The notes under the pieces are model-generated. The model was not told where the DNA came from. It saw only the letters and a list, made by a program, of their open reading frames with translations, and made no database searches. Shown one piece after another: positions 25,865 to 34,864 of a stretch of 64,000 nt of DNA (its first letter is position 1; every line of letters begins with the position of its first letter). The DNA comes from Archaeoglobaceae archaeon. GTDB lineage: Archaea; Halobacteriota; Archaeoglobi; Archaeoglobales; Archaeoglobaceae. The stretch covers positions 1-64,000 of the forward strand of contig JANXDX010000019.1 of the NCBI GenBank assembly GCA_025058735.1, written 5' to 3'. The position numbers were made by a program, and so were the translations under genes.

Positions 25865-26969
25865 TCGCTAGATCTACTTCTTTCTCTGTTATACAAAGAG
25901 GTGGAGCAATTCTTATATTGGTTTCAGAAGTTGCATTGAGCAACAAACCTTTTTCCAAGCATTTTTCTACAACTTTAAAAGCATCTCTTACAGAAAAACC
26001 TAAAAGCAAACCTAAACCTCTAACATCTTCAGACAATTCCTTCAACTTTTTCTTCAAGTAGTTTCCAACTTTTTCTGCATTCTTTATAAGATTTCTCTTT
26101 TCTATTATGTCTATCACAGCAAGCGATGCTGTACAAGCTAACGGATTTCCTCCAAAAGTGGATGCGTGATCTCCAACTTCCATGTTTTTAGCTACTTCTT
26201 CCATTACAGCAGTACATCCTATTGGAATTCCGTTTCCCATTGCCTTAGCCATTGTCATTATATCTGGCTGAACTTTGTAGTGATCTTTTGCAAACCATTT
26301 TCCTGTTCTCCCAAAACCGGTTTGAACTTCGTCGAAGATGATCAAGTATCCGTAACTTTCCCTTAGATCAGATATAGTTCTTACAAAATCTTTTTCAGCC
26401 AAATAAACTCCAGCCTCTCCTTGAATCAATTCTAAAATAACAGCAGAAAAATCTTTATTTATTTTCTTCTTGAAATCTTCAGGATCGTTGAACTTTGCAA
26501 ACTCCACATCTTGTAGTAACGGTTCAAATGGTCTTCTAAACTTTTCTTTGTAAGTCACTGATAAAGCTCCCATAGTTCTTCCATGGAAAGAGTTTGTAAA
26601 AGCTAAAAATTTCTTTTTCTTTGTAGATTTTCTTGAAAATTTTAAAGCAGCCTCAACTGCTTCAGTTCCACTGTTACAAAAGAAGAATTTATCCATTCCA
26701 GTTATCTCGTTCAACCTCTCAGCTAATTGTATTTGAGGAATTGTATAAAATAAATTAGATACATGTGTTAACTTGCCAATTTGTTCACAAACTCTCCTTA
26801 CAAATTCTTCATCACTATGCCCTATGTTTATGCTAGCTATACCAGCTATTAGATCTAAGTACTTTTTACCATCTAAATCGTAAACGTAGCAACCATCTCC
26901 TCTCTCGATCAAAATTTTTTGTCTTTTAAAAAGTTGGATCAAATATTTTTTCTCCTTTTCTAACCACAT
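25833..26969 (-). CDS. argD: Acetylornithine aminotransferase (class III PLP enzyme)
   Basis: ArgD transfers an amino group from glutamate to N-acetylglutamate semialdehyde in arginine synthesis; archaeal members often also serve lysine synthesis. The class III signature is present: IFDEVQTGFGRTGKWFA, DIMTMAKAMGNGIPIG with the PLP lysine, FHGRTMGALSVT, and HASTFGGNPLACTASLA. At 378 residues it is normal. The start overlaps the trm56 gene by 44 bases, and the start is fixed by the family alignment (the stretch before RGDGCYVYDLDGKKYLD). argJ, which provides the acetyl group, lies 8 kb away. Confidence 0.92.
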   Translation of the reverse strand: MWLEKEKKYLIQLFKRQKILIERGDGCYVYDLDGKKYLDLIAGIASINIGHSDEEFVRRVCEQIGKLTHVSNLFYTIPQIQLAERLNEITGMDKFFFCNSGTEAVEAALKFSRKSTKKKKFLAFTNSFHGRTMGALSVTYKEKFRRPFEPLLQDVEFAKFNDPEDFKKKINKDFSAVILELIQGEAGVYLAEKDFVRTISDLRESYGYLIIFDEVQTGFGRTGKWFAKDHYKVQPDIMTMAKAMGNGIPIGCTAVMEEVAKNMEVGDHASTFGGNPLACTASLAVIDIIEKRNLIKNAEKVGNYLKKKLKELSEDVRGLGLLLGFSVRDAFKVVEKCLEKGLLLNATSETNIRIAPPLCITEKEVDLAINVLKEVLET

Positions 26970-27459
26970 TTTTACCCCTCTCGCTCGGAATAACTTTTAT
27001 CTTAGCATCCTCAAATTTTAAGTCAAAAACAACTTCAAGAACTTTTTCCAGAAAAACAGCCAAAGCTGCAACTTCGCTGTGTGGTTGATTTCCTACAGAT
27101 AAATTCAGATCGCACATGTGATAAACTTCTCCTGGAACTTTTTCTGCTCCGACTACAACTAAAACTTTAGAGGCTTTTTTTATTTCATCGATCTTTTTCA
27201 TCAAAGAGATCCCGTACATAGTTAAGTGAACTTTTAAACCGTCGAATTCTTTTAAAAATTTTTTCCAATTCACAGCTTCTATGAAGAAATCTCCTCCCCA
27301 GTTTTCAACAACTTTCCTTACACTTGAAAAAACTTTTTCATCGTAACAGTCGAAATATATCCCCTTAGCACCAAAAGCTCTAGCAGTTAAAGCTACGTGT
27401 GTAGAGATCCTCCTATCTCTACCTATCCTGTGACCCAACCTTAAGACGTAAACTTCCAT
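26926..27459 (-). CDS. trm56: tRNA (cytidine-56-2'-O)-methyltransferase, aTrm56
   Basis: This SPOUT enzyme methylates the ribose of C56 in the T loop of archaeal tRNAs. The sequence shows RLGHRIGRDRRISTHVALTA at the start, and the knot region with VVVGAEKVPGEVYHMCDLN and VGNQPHSEVAALAVFL near the end, both typical of COG1303. It is 177 residues, as expected. It sits inside an amino-acid operon, starting at the very base where leuB ends and overlapping argD by 44 bases. Confidence 0.92.
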   Translation of the reverse strand: MEVYVLRLGHRIGRDRRISTHVALTARAFGAKGIYFDCYDEKVFSSVRKVVENWGGDFFIEAVNWKKFLKEFDGLKVHLTMYGISLMKKIDEIKKASKVLVVVGAEKVPGEVYHMCDLNLSVGNQPHSEVAALAVFLEKVLEVVFDLKFEDAKIKVIPSERGKNVVRKGEKIFDPTF

Positions 27460-28433
27460 CAGATCCTCTTAACTACTTCCCTAGTAAACTCAAATGTCTT
27501 CAAATTTCCACCTAAATCTCTAGTCTTCAATCCACTTGCTATAGTATCTTCTACAGCTTTCTCGATTCTTGAAGCTTCATCTCTGAATCCAAAATGTTTT
27601 AGCATCATGCAAGCTGTCAAGATCATTGCAGTTGGATTTGCTATTCCTTTTCCAGCTATATCAAAAGCTGCTCCATGAACTGGTTCAAATATAGCGTATC
27701 TTTCACCTATGTTCGCTGAAGGCGCTAAACCCAAGCCACCGATTAAGCCTGCAGCTAGATCGGAAACTATATCTCCAAACATGTTCGTTGTAACTATTAC
27801 ATCGAACCTGTAAGGATCCATCACCAAGTAAAGACAAGCTGCATCTATGTAGTACTCGTTGAAACTAATCTCTGGATAATCTTTAGCAACTTCTCTACAG
27901 ACATCTCTAAACAAACCGCAAGTCTTTTTCATAACGTTTGCCTTGTGCAAAGAAGTTACTTTTTTCCTTTTCTCTTTCCTTGCAAATTCAAATGCAAACC
28001 TAGCTATTCTTTCTGAAGCTTTCTTTGTTATAACTCTTAAAGTTTGTGCTACTCCATCTATCTCGAACTCAATTCCCTTGTAAAGACATTCGGTATTTTC
28101 TCTAATTATTACAACATCTAGATCCTTGTAAAGACTATCTACTCCCTTTATACTTTTTATTGGTCTAACGTTTGCAAAAACATCAAGTTCTTGTCTAAGC
28201 TTCACTATAACATCTGCAGCAGTCTCTCCTGCAGCTCCAAACAAAACAGCATCACTTTTCTTACAAGCTTCAAGAGTTTCATCCGGCAAAGCTTTTCCGT
28301 ATTTTTTCAAAGCTTCATCTCCAGCCTCATAAAATTCATACTTAAAGGGTAAATTTAGATTTTCCAACAAAATCATAGCAGCATTCATCACTTCTTTTCC
28401 AATTCCATCTCCAGGTATTACTGCGATCCGCAT
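27459..28433 (-). CDS. leuB: 3-isopropylmalate dehydrogenase (LeuB/AksF family)
   Basis: An NAD-dependent beta-decarboxylating dehydrogenase of 324 residues. Family motifs are [10 protein letters not shown] at the start, [26 protein letters not shown], and the metal-binding stretch [28 protein letters not shown] (in two overlapping parts, around residues 215-242), then [18 protein letters not shown]. Pairing with leuD supports the leucine pathway; close relatives act in homocitrate-type chain elongation (AksF) or as homoisocitrate dehydrogenase, so the exact substrate is inferred. Overlaps leuD by 16 bases. Confidence 0.9.
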   Translation of the reverse strand: MRIAVIPGDGIGKEVMNAAMILLENLNLPFKYEFYEAGDEALKKYGKALPDETLEACKKSDAVLFGAAGETAADVIVKLRQELDVFANVRPIKSIKGVDSLYKDLDVVIIRENTECLYKGIEFEIDGVAQTLRVITKKASERIARFAFEFARKEKRKKVTSLHKANVMKKTCGLFRDVCREVAKDYPEISFNEYYIDAACLYLVMDPYRFDVIVTTNMFGDIVSDLAAGLIGGLGLAPSANIGERYAIFEPVHGAAFDIAGKGIANPTAMILTACMMLKHFGFRDEASRIEKAVEDTIASGLKTRDLGGNLKTFEFTREVVKRI

Positions 28434-28897
28434 AAGAGATCCCTACAGAAGTTTACCAATCCACCTTTATCTATTATCTTTTTTAGAAAATCTGGCATCG
28501 GACTTATCTCGTATTTTTCATTTTTTGTCTTGTTGAATATGAAATTTCCTTCGATGTAAACTTCGTCTCCATCTTCTATTTTCTCAGTCTCTTTGCATTC
28601 AACGACGAGCAACCCTATGTTTATTGCATTTCTAAAAAATATCCTTGCATAGGATTTTGCTACAACCGAAACTCCAGCAGCTTTCAAGGCTAAAGCTGCA
28701 TGCTCTCTACTACTTCCGCATCCAAAATTTTCACCTGCAACTACAAGATCTCCAGGTTTAACTTCTTTTACAAATTCTGCACGAACATTTTCAAAGAGAT
28801 GTTTTGCAAGTTCCTTTGGATCGTTTATAACTAGCCATTTTCCTTGAATTATTACATCAGTATCAACGTTGTCTCCAAATTTCCATGCTCTTGGCAT
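28418..28897 (-). CDS. leuD: 3-isopropylmalate dehydratase small subunit (LeuD-type)
   Basis: The 159-residue protein has the swivelling-domain signatures of the aconitase superfamily: FGDNVDTDVIIQGK, GENFGCGSSREHAALALK and SYARIFFRNAINIGL. It forms the dehydratase with a large Fe-S subunit (LeuC) that is not in the window. The stretch after DTDVI is the part that distinguishes isopropylmalate from homoaconitate substrates, and I cannot settle it from sequence alone. First gene of leuD-leuB-trm56-argD. Confidence 0.9.
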   Translation of the reverse strand: MPRAWKFGDNVDTDVIIQGKWLVINDPKELAKHLFENVRAEFVKEVKPGDLVVAGENFGCGSSREHAALALKAAGVSVVAKSYARIFFRNAINIGLLVVECKETEKIEDGDEVYIEGNFIFNKTKNEKYEISPMPDFLKKIIDKGGLVNFCRDLLCGSQ

Positions 28898-29183
28898 AAA
28901 ACAAATCGTTGCAAGTGATAAAAATTTATGTGAACATATTTGCTAGGAGAAAAAGTTAAAAAATTCTACATTTTCAATAAAATCAACTAAAACTTTTGAC
29001 TTTTATCAAACTGCCAGAATCGTCGAGTAACACGTTTTTGGAACTTTAAAAATCAAAAATAGAGCATTACTAGCTCAATCTCAAGCACATTTCAAGGCTT
29101 GTAAGAGTATAAATGTGCAAGTTGAAAAAGATCTGATGAGATGCCGCTACCTCCAATGTGATCAAGTTTAAAAATGAAATTAA
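28898..29183. other. Intergenic region between leuD and the zinc-ribbon gene
   Basis: Nothing recognised. It contains the upstream region of the leu operon on the right of 28898 and the 3' flank of the zinc-ribbon gene. Confidence 0.35.
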
Positions 29184-29384
29184 CTAGTCTTTTCTTGTTT
29201 TTACAGGAATTCTGTTTATGTAGGTCCTGTTCTTAAAAATTAAAGCTTCGTTTTTCCAACACTTCTCGCATTCAAAGATCAATATCTCTAACTCATCGCT
29301 TTTTGCCCAGAAACGTTGCCTCATTACACTTCCACAGTTGCAAAAGCCTCCAAATAAGTTTTCTTTTACTTCTTCACAATCCAA
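29184..29384 (-). CDS. Small zinc-ribbon protein
   Basis: The reading frame stays open far upstream through the nfu gene, but the likely start is a TTG at 29384 with an AGGTAG site 7 bases before it, downstream of the nfu stop. The protein of about 66 residues has GFCNCG and, 22 residues later, FECEKCWKNEA: two cysteine pairs of a zinc ribbon. Function unknown; it appears co-transcribed with the Fe-S scaffold gene. A different start cannot be excluded. Confidence 0.5.
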   Translation of the reverse strand: MDCEEVKENLFGGFCNCGSVMRQRFWAKSDELEILIFECEKCWKNEALIFKNRTYINRIPVKTRKD

Positions 29385-29428
29385 AACGTTACTACCTACT
29401 GCGATCTTTTTTAATTTTTCTAGAAAAA

Positions 29429-29662
29429 TTATGCTAGTACAACTTTTTTCACTTCTGGTATCTTTGCTTTCAGGTACCTTTCTACGAAAACTGTCAAAGT
29501 TATCATAGACATAGGACAAGCTCCACACGCTCCCAGTAATTGAACTTTGACAATTCCTTCTTTTTCATCAACGTCAACAAGTTCTATGCTTCCTCCATCT
29601 CTCATCAGTGCTGGCTTTATTTCTTTATCGATTATTTTTTTTACTTTTTCTTTCAAGGGCAT
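29429..29662 (-). CDS. Nfu-type (NifU C-terminal domain) Fe-S cluster protein
   Basis: A stand-alone 77-residue NifU C-terminal domain: IDKEIKPALMRDGGSIELVD and the cluster-binding LLGACGACPMS with C46 and C49. Such proteins carry or transfer [4Fe-4S] clusters to target enzymes. An organism with CODH, ferredoxin-dependent oxidoreductases and radical SAM enzymes has many possible clients. Confidence 0.92.
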   Translation of the reverse strand: MPLKEKVKKIIDKEIKPALMRDGGSIELVDVDEKEGIVKVQLLGACGACPMSMITLTVFVERYLKAKIPEVKKVVLA

Positions 29663-29779
29663 GTATTTAGTTCTTAGAAAACTTAATAAATCTTTGGTCT
29701 AACTTATATTACTAATAAATTTATAATATTAGTTAATAATAAGCCCAAAAGATAAAAAGCTGGATGCATTCGATCTTAT

Positions 29780-31129
29780 GTGATTGCAACTTTGAGCTAC
29801 GAAGGTGGAACAATAAGGATAGACGGAGATGTTCATGTCCCATTTGCAAGGTATGATAGCAGAAGTAGATGTTACAGAGCTTTTGCTTACAAATATTCAG
29901 ATATAATAGAATTTCTTAAAGTTTCAAATGTAGAATATTTGGACAAAGTCCTAGATCCAATTCCCTGTCCAACTTTTGATGTTCACATTTCACTGAGAGA
30001 TTATCAGCTTGAAGCTGTTGAAAAGTGGATGCAGAGTAAAAAAGGTTGCATCGTTCTACCAACTGGTTCAGGAAAGACTCATATAGCACTTGAAATCATA
30101 AAAAGACTGTCAGTTTCATCTATAGTAATTGTACCTACCTTAAGCTTAGTTGAACAGTGGAAAGAAAAACTTTCAATCTTTGGTAAACAATGGATTGGTG
30201 AGTTCACAGGTCAAAAGAAAGAATTGAAGCCTATAACAGTCTCAACTTATGATTCGGCTCACATAAACATAGATAAACTTGGAAACAAGTTTCTTCTAAT
30301 GATTTTTGATGAAGTACATCATCTACCAGCTGAATCTTATAGATCGATAGCTGAAATGAGTGCATCTCCATATAGATTAGGTCTTACAGCTACTTACGAG
30401 AGAAGCGATGGATTACATAACCTTATCCCTGAACTAGTTGGAGGAAAAGTCTTTGAACTTTATCCAGAAGATCTAAGAGGAAAGTATTTAGCAGACTATG
30501 AAATTAGGAGGTTCTTTATTCCTTTAACCGAGGAAGAAGAAAAAGAGTACAGAGAAAAAGCTAAAGTTTTCAAAGAATATATAAAAATGGCTGGAATAAG
30601 ACTTGAGTCGATCGAGGATTTCCAAAAAATTGTCATGGCTACTGGAAAAGATCAAATGGCTTATGAAGCTTTAAGATCATGGGAAGAGGCTAAAAGAATC
30701 GCTTTTAATTCAAAAAATAAATTGAAAAAACTCAAAGAACTTCTTGAGACTCATAGAAGTGAGAAAATTATAATATTTACAAGACACAACGAGCTTGTTT
30801 ATAAAATTTCAAAAACTTTCTTTATTCCGGCCATAACACATAGAACTTCGGATGAGGAGAGAGAGAAAATCCTTGATGGTTTTAGAAAAGGTGTTTTCAA
30901 AGCAATTGTCAGCAGTCAGGTTTTAGATGAGGGAATAGATGTACCAGATGCTAGCGTTGGGATCATAGTTAGTGGAACTGGTAGTAGTAGAGAATTTGTT
31001 CAGAGGTTGGGAAGAATTTTAAGACCAAAGAAAGATAAGTCAATACTTTATGAGTTAGTATCTAAAGGTACCACTGAAATAAAAACTTCGAAAAGGAGAT
31101 ATGCTACCAAAAGAACTGCTAGACGTTAA
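29780..31129 (+). CDS. xpb: Archaeal XPB/Rad25 DNA helicase
   Basis: A superfamily 2 helicase of 449 residues. The N-terminal 68 residues form the small damage-recognition-like domain, then the Q-like [12 protein letters not shown], Walker A PTGSGKT (94-100) and DEVH (177-180). The XPB RED-motif region reads [10 protein letters not shown] here, and motif VI is [11 protein letters not shown]. It unwinds DNA in repair and is thought to work with the Bax1 nuclease in an archaeal nucleotide-excision-like pathway. The bax1 gene follows with a 29-base overlap, supporting a complex. The start is GTG at 29780. Confidence 0.93.
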   Translation: MIATLSYEGGTIRIDGDVHVPFARYDSRSRCYRAFAYKYSDIIEFLKVSNVEYLDKVLDPIPCPTFDVHISLRDYQLEAVEKWMQSKKGCIVLPTGSGKTHIALEIIKRLSVSSIVIVPTLSLVEQWKEKLSIFGKQWIGEFTGQKKELKPITVSTYDSAHINIDKLGNKFLLMIFDEVHHLPAESYRSIAEMSASPYRLGLTATYERSDGLHNLIPELVGGKVFELYPEDLRGKYLADYEIRRFFIPLTEEEEKEYREKAKVFKEYIKMAGIRLESIEDFQKIVMATGKDQMAYEALRSWEEAKRIAFNSKNKLKKLKELLETHRSEKIIIFTRHNELVYKISKTFFIPAITHRTSDEEREKILDGFRKGVFKAIVSSQVLDEGIDVPDASVGIIVSGTGSSREFVQRLGRILRPKKDKSILYELVSKGTTEIKTSKRRYATKRTARR

Positions 31130-32522
31130 AAGAGTAAAGGGAAAAATTTATCCAAAATTTGCTACTGCTGAGGATATTAAACTAGCGAAAAAAATAATTG
31201 AAATATTTGAAAAATGCAAAGGAAAAAAGTACAAAGTTGTCTTAGAAATTCTAAGTTCTATAGAAGATGCCGAAAATTACAAAAAAGTAAGGGGCTTTAC
31301 AAAAATTTTGGAAAAATTTTCTGAGTTTGAAGTTAAGTCACCTGTCGATCCTTTGAAGCTGAGATTTTTCCTCTTTGAAAAAGGTTACGTAGTTACTCCT
31401 GAGGAGAGAGATACTTTAGTAAAAGCTGCATCTGAAAATTTTGGGATAAGTCCTGAAGATGTTGTAAAATACATGTACGCCGATCTTGATGAAGAAAAAA
31501 TTTTATCTAAAACAAAAGAAATTTCCGCCGAAGATCTCATGAAGTTTTACAACCTTTCCCTCCTTCAAACGACTCTCTTTGATTCTTTGAGGATGACTTT
31601 CTGGACTTCATCTAACCACGAAAACATATTCAGAAAAATAAAAATGCTTGGTCTAATGTATGAAATTTTCAATTCAAAAGTTGAGATAACAGGTCCAGCA
31701 TCTATCTTGAAGATGACTAGAAAGTATGGAACTTCGATGGCAAAGCTTGTTCCATCGATAATTAAATCTGAAAAGTGGGAAATTTTCGCAGAGATCCTCT
31801 TCGATTCAAAAATTTATTTTCTTGAAATTGGGGACAGTTTGAAACATCTTTTCCCAGAATTTGAAGAGGAGATAGAGTACGATTCATCCCTTGAAGAAGA
31901 ATTTGAAAGAAAAGTAAAGATAATTTTACCTGAGTTGGAAATTAAAAAAGGTTCTGAAATAGTTAAAGCTGGAAAAAGAGTATTTATTCCAGACTTTGTG
32001 ATTAAAAAAGGTGAAAAAAAAGTGTATGTAGAAATCGCTGGCTTTTGGACACCAGAATATATTAAAAGAAAGGTTGAAAAGATTAGAGAAGCTAAGATTC
32101 CAGTAATACTCATTGCTAGAAAAGATCTTGCGATAAAAGAATGTAAACTTGAAGAAAAAGAGCTGGTTTTCTTTGATAGAAAACTGCCTTTCGCTGAAAT
32201 AGTCAAAAAGTTAAAAGACCACCTTTTGATGGAAGAAATAAGAATTGAAGGGGACATCGTTAAATTATCAGAGATTGCAGAAAGAAGTTCTATACAAGTT
32301 TCCAAGATTGTAGAAAAAATTTCAGATGATTACTTGATTATTGGGAATTATGCTGTGAAAAAAGAAGTATACGATGAGTTAAAGAGAATTTTTGAGAAAG
32401 CTGATGTTTCTGAAGTTGAAAGTATTTTGAAGACGTACAAAGTAGGTTACGATCTCTTAGAGCACTTTGGCTACAAAGTTGTGTGGACAAGTTTAAATGA
32501 ATTTAAAATTATAAAAATATAA
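31101..32522 (+). CDS. bax1: Bax1 nuclease, XPB partner (DUF790)
   Basis: Begins [20 protein letters not shown], the characteristic DUF790 start. The C-terminal part around residues 270-340 has the PD-(D/E)xK-like nuclease pattern ([20 protein letters not shown] and [15 protein letters not shown], with D296, E309 region and following lysines). Known Bax1 proteins bind XPB and cut DNA near bubbles, with the helicase stimulating the cut. Length 473 is normal. Translation likely couples to xpb through the overlap. Confidence 0.92.
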   Translation: MLPKELLDVKRVKGKIYPKFATAEDIKLAKKIIEIFEKCKGKKYKVVLEILSSIEDAENYKKVRGFTKILEKFSEFEVKSPVDPLKLRFFLFEKGYVVTPEERDTLVKAASENFGISPEDVVKYMYADLDEEKILSKTKEISAEDLMKFYNLSLLQTTLFDSLRMTFWTSSNHENIFRKIKMLGLMYEIFNSKVEITGPASILKMTRKYGTSMAKLVPSIIKSEKWEIFAEILFDSKIYFLEIGDSLKHLFPEFEEEIEYDSSLEEEFERKVKIILPELEIKKGSEIVKAGKRVFIPDFVIKKGEKKVYVEIAGFWTPEYIKRKVEKIREAKIPVILIARKDLAIKECKLEEKELVFFDRKLPFAEIVKKLKDHLLMEEIRIEGDIVKLSEIAERSSIQVSKIVEKISDDYLIIGNYAVKKEVYDELKRIFEKADVSEVESILKTYKVGYDLLEHFGYKVVWTSLNEFKIIKI

Positions 32523-32525
32523 AAT

Positions 32526-33611
32526 TTATTTTAAAAAGATGAACAACTTCGTTTTCAAACCTCCGTACTGTACAAACCTTTCATGAAAAACGTTCAAACC
32601 GTTCTTTTCAGCTAGAAAACTCATCAATCTAAATTCAGAAGTTATAACAACGAACCTCGAATTTTCGTGCATACATCTTTTTACAGCTCTACAAAGTCCA
32701 TCGTACAGTTTTTCGATCGCTCCTTTTCTTGAAACTCTTAAACCGTATGGAGGATTAGTTACTATACAATCGTAAGTTCCTTCGAGCTTCAACGCATCTC
32801 CAACTTCAAAAACTATCGTATCAAGAACCCCTGCTTTTTCTGCATTTGCCTTCGCACCATCAACGTGTTTTTTGAATTTTTCAACACCTTTCAAGTTCAT
32901 AATCTTGTTGTTCTCTTCACTAACTTCAACCTTTTCACCAAGTATTTTAAAGTAAGCAAAATCCCTATTCTTACCTGGAGAGATGTTTCTACCAAGCATT
33001 GCAGCTTCGATCAGTATAGTTCCACTTCCGCACATCGGATCGATCAAACTTTCCTCAAATTTCCAACCAGCTAACTTCACCATTGCGCAAGCTATAATTG
33101 CGTTCAAATGGGCTGGATGGTTGTAAACTCTCCACCACCTCTTATGTAAACCTTCACCCGTAGTATCTATTCCCAAGAAATACTCATCATCGATAACATC
33201 AACCCTAACTATTACATCTGGCTCATCCAAGTTAACCTTCAACCTTTCTCTATGTTTTTCTAAGAAACTGTCTATTACAGCTTGCCCAGCAACTCTAGAA
33301 ACATCGATAGATGTGAAGTTATGACTGCCAACTCTTGTACATCTTACAGCAAAACTTTTTCCTTTTATGAAATCGTAATCATGCGATTTAACAATAGAAT
33401 AAAGCTCATCCAAAGACTTGAACTTTCCCCTATCAATTAGAGCAACTACTCTCTCAGCACATCTAAGCTGAGCATTGAGTTTTGGTATAAATCCTTTTGG
33501 GGCTTCAAAGATCACTCTTCCTCTTCTTATCTCTAGTACTTTACCGTAATTTTTTATTTCTTCTGCAGTAACATCCTCAACTCCTCGCAGAGTTGTTACG
33601 TAGAACAACAT
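32526..33611 (-). CDS. trm14: THUMP-domain tRNA guanine-N2 methyltransferase (Trm14/TrmN type)
   Basis: The N-terminal half holds a ferredoxin-like and THUMP domain (MLFYVTTLRGVEDVTAEEI start; KSFAVRCTRVGSHNFTSIDV). The C-terminal Rossmann methylase has DPMCGSGTILIEAAMLGRN and the catalytic TNPPYGLRVSRKGAIEKLY. NPPYG with this length (361 residues) and layout fits tRNA (guanine-6-N2)-methyltransferase rather than the shorter DPPYG Trm-G10 enzyme; the target base is inference. An earlier start at 33668 is possible, but MLFYVTTLRGVE matches the family. Overlaps pgk by 35 bases. Confidence 0.82.
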   Translation of the reverse strand: MLFYVTTLRGVEDVTAEEIKNYGKVLEIRRGRVIFEAPKGFIPKLNAQLRCAERVVALIDRGKFKSLDELYSIVKSHDYDFIKGKSFAVRCTRVGSHNFTSIDVSRVAGQAVIDSFLEKHRERLKVNLDEPDVIVRVDVIDDEYFLGIDTTGEGLHKRWWRVYNHPAHLNAIIACAMVKLAGWKFEESLIDPMCGSGTILIEAAMLGRNISPGKNRDFAYFKILGEKVEVSEENNKIMNLKGVEKFKKHVDGAKANAEKAGVLDTIVFEVGDALKLEGTYDCIVTNPPYGLRVSRKGAIEKLYDGLCRAVKRCMHENSRFVVITSEFRLMSFLAEKNGLNVFHERFVQYGGLKTKLFIFLK

Positions 33612-34818
33612 TCCATTTCTTCTTCCAATAATCTTTAATAGCCTCAATTGCTGGAAGTTTTTCCCCACTTAAATAGCTTATGCAAGCTCCACCAGCAGTG
33701 GATATGTAGCCTATTTTATTCGATAGACCAAAGAGTTCTGCTGCAGATGCAGCATGTCCTCCACCGACTATGCTGAACTTCGATTTGGTTACGCCTTTCA
33801 ATATTTCGTGAGTTCCAATTGCAAACTTTTGATCTTCAAAAACTCCCGCAACTCCTTTAACAACAACTACATCGTACTCCTTCGCAAGCTCAGCGTAGAG
33901 CTTTGCAGTTTCAATACCAATGTCTTTTATAACTTCTCCCTTGAATTTTTCTAAAGTCACATCAATTCTTTTACCTTCCTTTTCAACTCCAAGATCTACT
34001 GGTAACACTATTTTTTCTCTGTATTTTTCAAACAATTTTTTCATTTCTTCATCCTTCAATCCTTCTTTGTTCTCTTCTACAACTTTTTCATTTTCTTTTC
34101 CAATATCAAATCCTTTAAGTTTTAAGAAGTAGTTAGCTAAGACACCTGTAAGAGCTACCTTTTCTGCAATTCCATTTTCGAGAACGTTCTTCATAACTTT
34201 AACAGGATCTTTCATCTTCGCTCCACCTAGTATGAACAACTTTCTTCCATCACTTTTCAAAGCAACGTTTAAAGCTGCAACTTCTTTTTCTACAAGCCTT
34301 CCAACTACCGAAGGTAGAACTGGTACAAAACCTACTATAGATGCGTGACTTCTATGAGATGATGAAAACGCATCGTTTACAAAGATGTCGAAGTATTTTT
34401 TCAACTTTTTGACCAGATGAGACTCTGCATGTTCCTCAGGAGTTCTTTCTAGCTGTTCTTCTGAATAAAACCTAACGTTTTCTAGTAAAATTATTTCTCC
34501 ATTTTTCATATTTTTAATCTTCTCTTGAACCCTAGAACTAAAGATTTCGTCTAAATATTCAACTTCTTTCCCTAAAAGCTTTGAAAGTACTTTTGCATGC
34601 TCTTCAAGTGTTGTAAAATCTTTTCTTCCTGGTCTGCTTTGATGTGCAAGCAGAACTAACTTTGCATCCTCCAGCTCTTTTATCGTTGGAATGTGACTTT
34701 CAAACCTTGTGAAATCCAAGATCTTCGAATCTACTATCGGTGCATTTATGTCGATCCTCATTACGATAGACTTGTTGTCGACTCTAACATCATCAAGTGT
34801 CGGGATATCGTTGATCAT
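33577..34818 (-). CDS. pgk: Phosphoglycerate kinase (archaeal type)
   Basis: Interconverts 1,3-bisphosphoglycerate and 3-phosphoglycerate with ADP/ATP in glycolysis and gluconeogenesis. Archaeal-type signatures: MRIDINAPI, LLAHQSRPGRKDFTTLEEH, LLENVRFYSEEQ, FVNDAFSSSHRSHASIVGF, FILGGAKMKDPVKVM and GGGHAASAAELFG. The ATG at 34818 is preferred to a TTG two codons earlier. The C-terminus extends a little past the usual end. The promoter overlaps that of divergent argJ, whose start is only 46 bases away. Confidence 0.95.
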   Translation of the reverse strand: MINDIPTLDDVRVDNKSIVMRIDINAPIVDSKILDFTRFESHIPTIKELEDAKLVLLAHQSRPGRKDFTTLEEHAKVLSKLLGKEVEYLDEIFSSRVQEKIKNMKNGEIILLENVRFYSEEQLERTPEEHAESHLVKKLKKYFDIFVNDAFSSSHRSHASIVGFVPVLPSVVGRLVEKEVAALNVALKSDGRKLFILGGAKMKDPVKVMKNVLENGIAEKVALTGVLANYFLKLKGFDIGKENEKVVEENKEGLKDEEMKKLFEKYREKIVLPVDLGVEKEGKRIDVTLEKFKGEVIKDIGIETAKLYAELAKEYDVVVVKGVAGVFEDQKFAIGTHEILKGVTKSKFSIVGGGHAASAAELFGLSNKIGYISTAGGACISYLSGEKLPAIEAIKDYWKKKWNVVLRNNSARS

Positions 34819-34864
34819 TAGCAAAAATCTAGAAATAATAAAAAAACTTTTCTCAACTAGTTCT
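34819..34864. promoter_or_regulatory. Compact divergent promoter of pgk and argJ
   Basis: Only 46 bases separate the two start codons. The A/T tract aaataataaaaaaac (about 34834-34849) reads as a TATA-like box in both directions and lies 20-30 bases from each ATG, so the two leaderless genes probably share or overlap their core promoters. Confidence 0.5.

Noticed and set aside
29184-29528. A 114-codon version of the small zinc-ribbon gene starting inside nfu
   Set aside because: The first 48 codons are the nfu gene read out of frame; only the part after the nfu stop has zinc-ribbon character.
31814-32305. A 163-codon minus-strand frame inside bax1
   Set aside because: Serine/phenylalanine-rich shadow of a lysine/glutamate-rich gene; no family likeness and no promoter.
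34709-34864. A 52-codon N-terminal extension of argJ
   Set aside because: It is antisense to pgk and unlike any ArgJ; the start at 34865 matches the family.
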